Source of the DNA: an uncultured Lachnospiraceae bacterium
GTDB lineage: Bacteria > Bacillota_A > Clostridia > Lachnospirales > Lachnospiraceae
Direction of reading: 5' to 3'
DNA: 5,575 nucleotides
Assembly (NCBI GenBank): GCA_902795835.1
Contig: CADBNA010000015.1
Span: forward strand, 1 to 5,575
Shown one piece after another: positions 4,637-5,575 of the stretch. Position numbers and translations under genes: made by a program. Under the pieces are notes generated by a model. That model ran no database searches. It saw only the letters and a program-made list of their open reading frames with translations, and was not told where the DNA came from. Each line of letters opens with the position of its first letter. The first letter of the stretch is position 1.

Positions 4637-5575
4637 ATGAACAAAGAAAAAAAGAATACTCCGAATAACAAAGGAAAGATGACCGGACGGATCATCACGG
4701 CCATCCTGGCGCTTCTGTTTTTTAGTATCTCCTGTGTACCGTCATCTGTATGGGCTGAAACGCAGGAAGAGACGGCCTTGTCCTCTGTAAGTGATACAGA
4801 TCCGCAGGAGGAGACGGCTTCCTCTGCCAATGGCGCAGATATCGGCGTTTCGCCGGAAACAGCCGACAACAGCGTACCCGTTCGGGTGGGCGCCATGTCG
4901 GGACCGACGGCCATGGGTCTGGTGAAACTGATGGATGAGTCGGAACAGGGCCGCACACGGAACAGCTATGAATTTCAGGAACTGATGACGGAAGCCTCTG
5001 CGTTTACCGTTCCCCTGACGAAGGGAGAAATCGACATTGCCGCGGTTCCGGCCAATCTGGCAGCCGTATTGTACAACAAGACCGACGGCGGCGTGAAGCT
5101 GCTGTCTGTCAGCGTGCAAAGCGTGCTGTATGTGGTCTCCAGGGAAGAGGATATTCAGTCAATAGAGGATCTGAGAGGGAAGACCCTTTACGCAACAGGC
5201 GGGGGCGCCACACCGGAATATGTCCTGCGGCATCTTCTGACTGAAAATGGGATAGACCCTGATAAAGATCTGGATATCGTCTGGTGTGCGGACACGACGG
5301 AAGCCCTCGCAAGAATAGAACAGGATGACTCTGCTTCCGCCATGCTGCCCCAGCCATTTGCGACAGCAGCCTGCGCAAAAACGGAAGGGCTGCGGGCCGT
5401 GCTGGATCTGGGAGAGGAATGGGACAGACTGCACAGCGACTGCTCCGTCGTGACCGGCGTGATGGCCGTGCGCACGGAATTTGCAGAACAGCACCCTGAG
5501 GAGGTGCAGGCCTTTCTGGAGGAGTACAGGGAATCGGTTCTGTATACGGAAAGCGACCCCGCAGGAGCCGCAGCC
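4637..5575 (+). CDS. ABC transporter substrate-binding protein, NMT1/SsuA-like (3' end missing)
   Basis: The first 313 codons of an exported solute-binding protein; the frame is open at the right edge. Residues 1-40 form a signal peptide: Lys-rich start, hydrophobic core about 18-34, and a type I site at VWA|ET (after residue 40). Cys33 lies in SISC, a poor lipobox, so lipoprotein anchoring is possible but less likely. Residues 41-80 are an acidic Ser/Thr/Glu-rich linker. The binding domain begins at about 81 with PVRVGAMSGPTAMGLVKLM. Other typical segments are GEIDIAAVPANLA (130-142), IEDLRGKTLYATGGGATPEY (176-195) and AMLPQPFAT (235-243). The family (NMT1/THI5-like, SsuA/TauA-like) delivers small organic solutes to an ABC importer, so permease and ATPase genes are expected downstream; the ligand cannot be predicted. 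It lies 33 nt after the hydrogenase stop. GGAG at 4620-4623 is 13 nt from the ATG, which is long; an in-frame CTG at 4631 or ATG at 4679 are alternative starts. Confidence 0.88.
   Translation, partial: MNKEKKNTPNNKGKMTGRIITAILALLFFSISCVPSSVWAETQEETALSSVSDTDPQEETASSANGADIGVSPETADNSVPVRVGAMSGPTAMGLVKLMDESEQGRTRNSYEFQELMTEASAFTVPLTKGEIDIAAVPANLAAVLYNKTDGGVKLLSVSVQSVLYVVSREEDIQSIEDLRGKTLYATGGGATPEYVLRHLLTENGIDPDKDLDIVWCADTTEALARIEQDDSASAMLPQPFATAACAKTEGLRAVLDLGEEWDRLHSDCSVVTGVMAVRTEFAEQHPEEVQAFLEEYRESVLYTESDPAGAAA

Noticed and set aside
4626..4660. TTGACC followed by GAATACT as an internal promoter for the substrate-binding protein gene.
   Set aside because: The spacing is about 22 nt and the -10 candidate would lie inside the coding sequence.

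Overview
The window looks like a chromosomal segment of an anaerobic Firmicute of the class Clostridia, most probably a Lachnospiraceae-type gut bacterium. This rests on purine-rich ribosome binding sites, moderate GC with CTG/CCG-rich codons, a group B [FeFe] hydrogenase, an NMT1-type ABC substrate-binding protein and a SpoVK/CbbX-type AAA+ ATPase. No single base signature proves the family; it is an inference from the gene set.

Layout. Positions 1-62 hold what appears to be the first codons of a minus-strand gene running off the left edge. Positions about 63-253 form a divergent control region with a candidate promoter on each strand, and a perfect 15-bp inverted repeat sits on the -10 of the rightward promoter. 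Four plus-strand genes follow with no convincing terminator between them: (1) a AAA+ ATPase (254-1750) whose core is flanked by two different tandem-repeat, low-complexity tails; (2) an AI-2E/PerM-family membrane protein (1747-2991) that overlaps gene 1 by ATGA; (3) a monomeric, multi-cluster group B [FeFe] hydrogenase (start moved to 3089, ends 4603); (4) the exported substrate-binding component of an ABC importer (from 4637, cut by the right edge).

Genes 1 and 2 are very likely co-transcribed and translationally coupled. Genes 3 and 4 follow at 97 nt (from the chosen hydrogenase start) and 33 nt and may belong to the same transcript. The 97-nt gap before the hydrogenase is mostly a short tandem repeat. 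No shared pathway is evident from the sequence: a cytosolic remodelling ATPase, a membrane protein, a cytosolic hydrogenase and an uptake protein need not work together. The most distinctive items are the double repeat tails of the AAA+ protein, the 14-bp repeat array behind the membrane-protein stop codon, and the group B hydrogenase, whose physiological role is poorly known.
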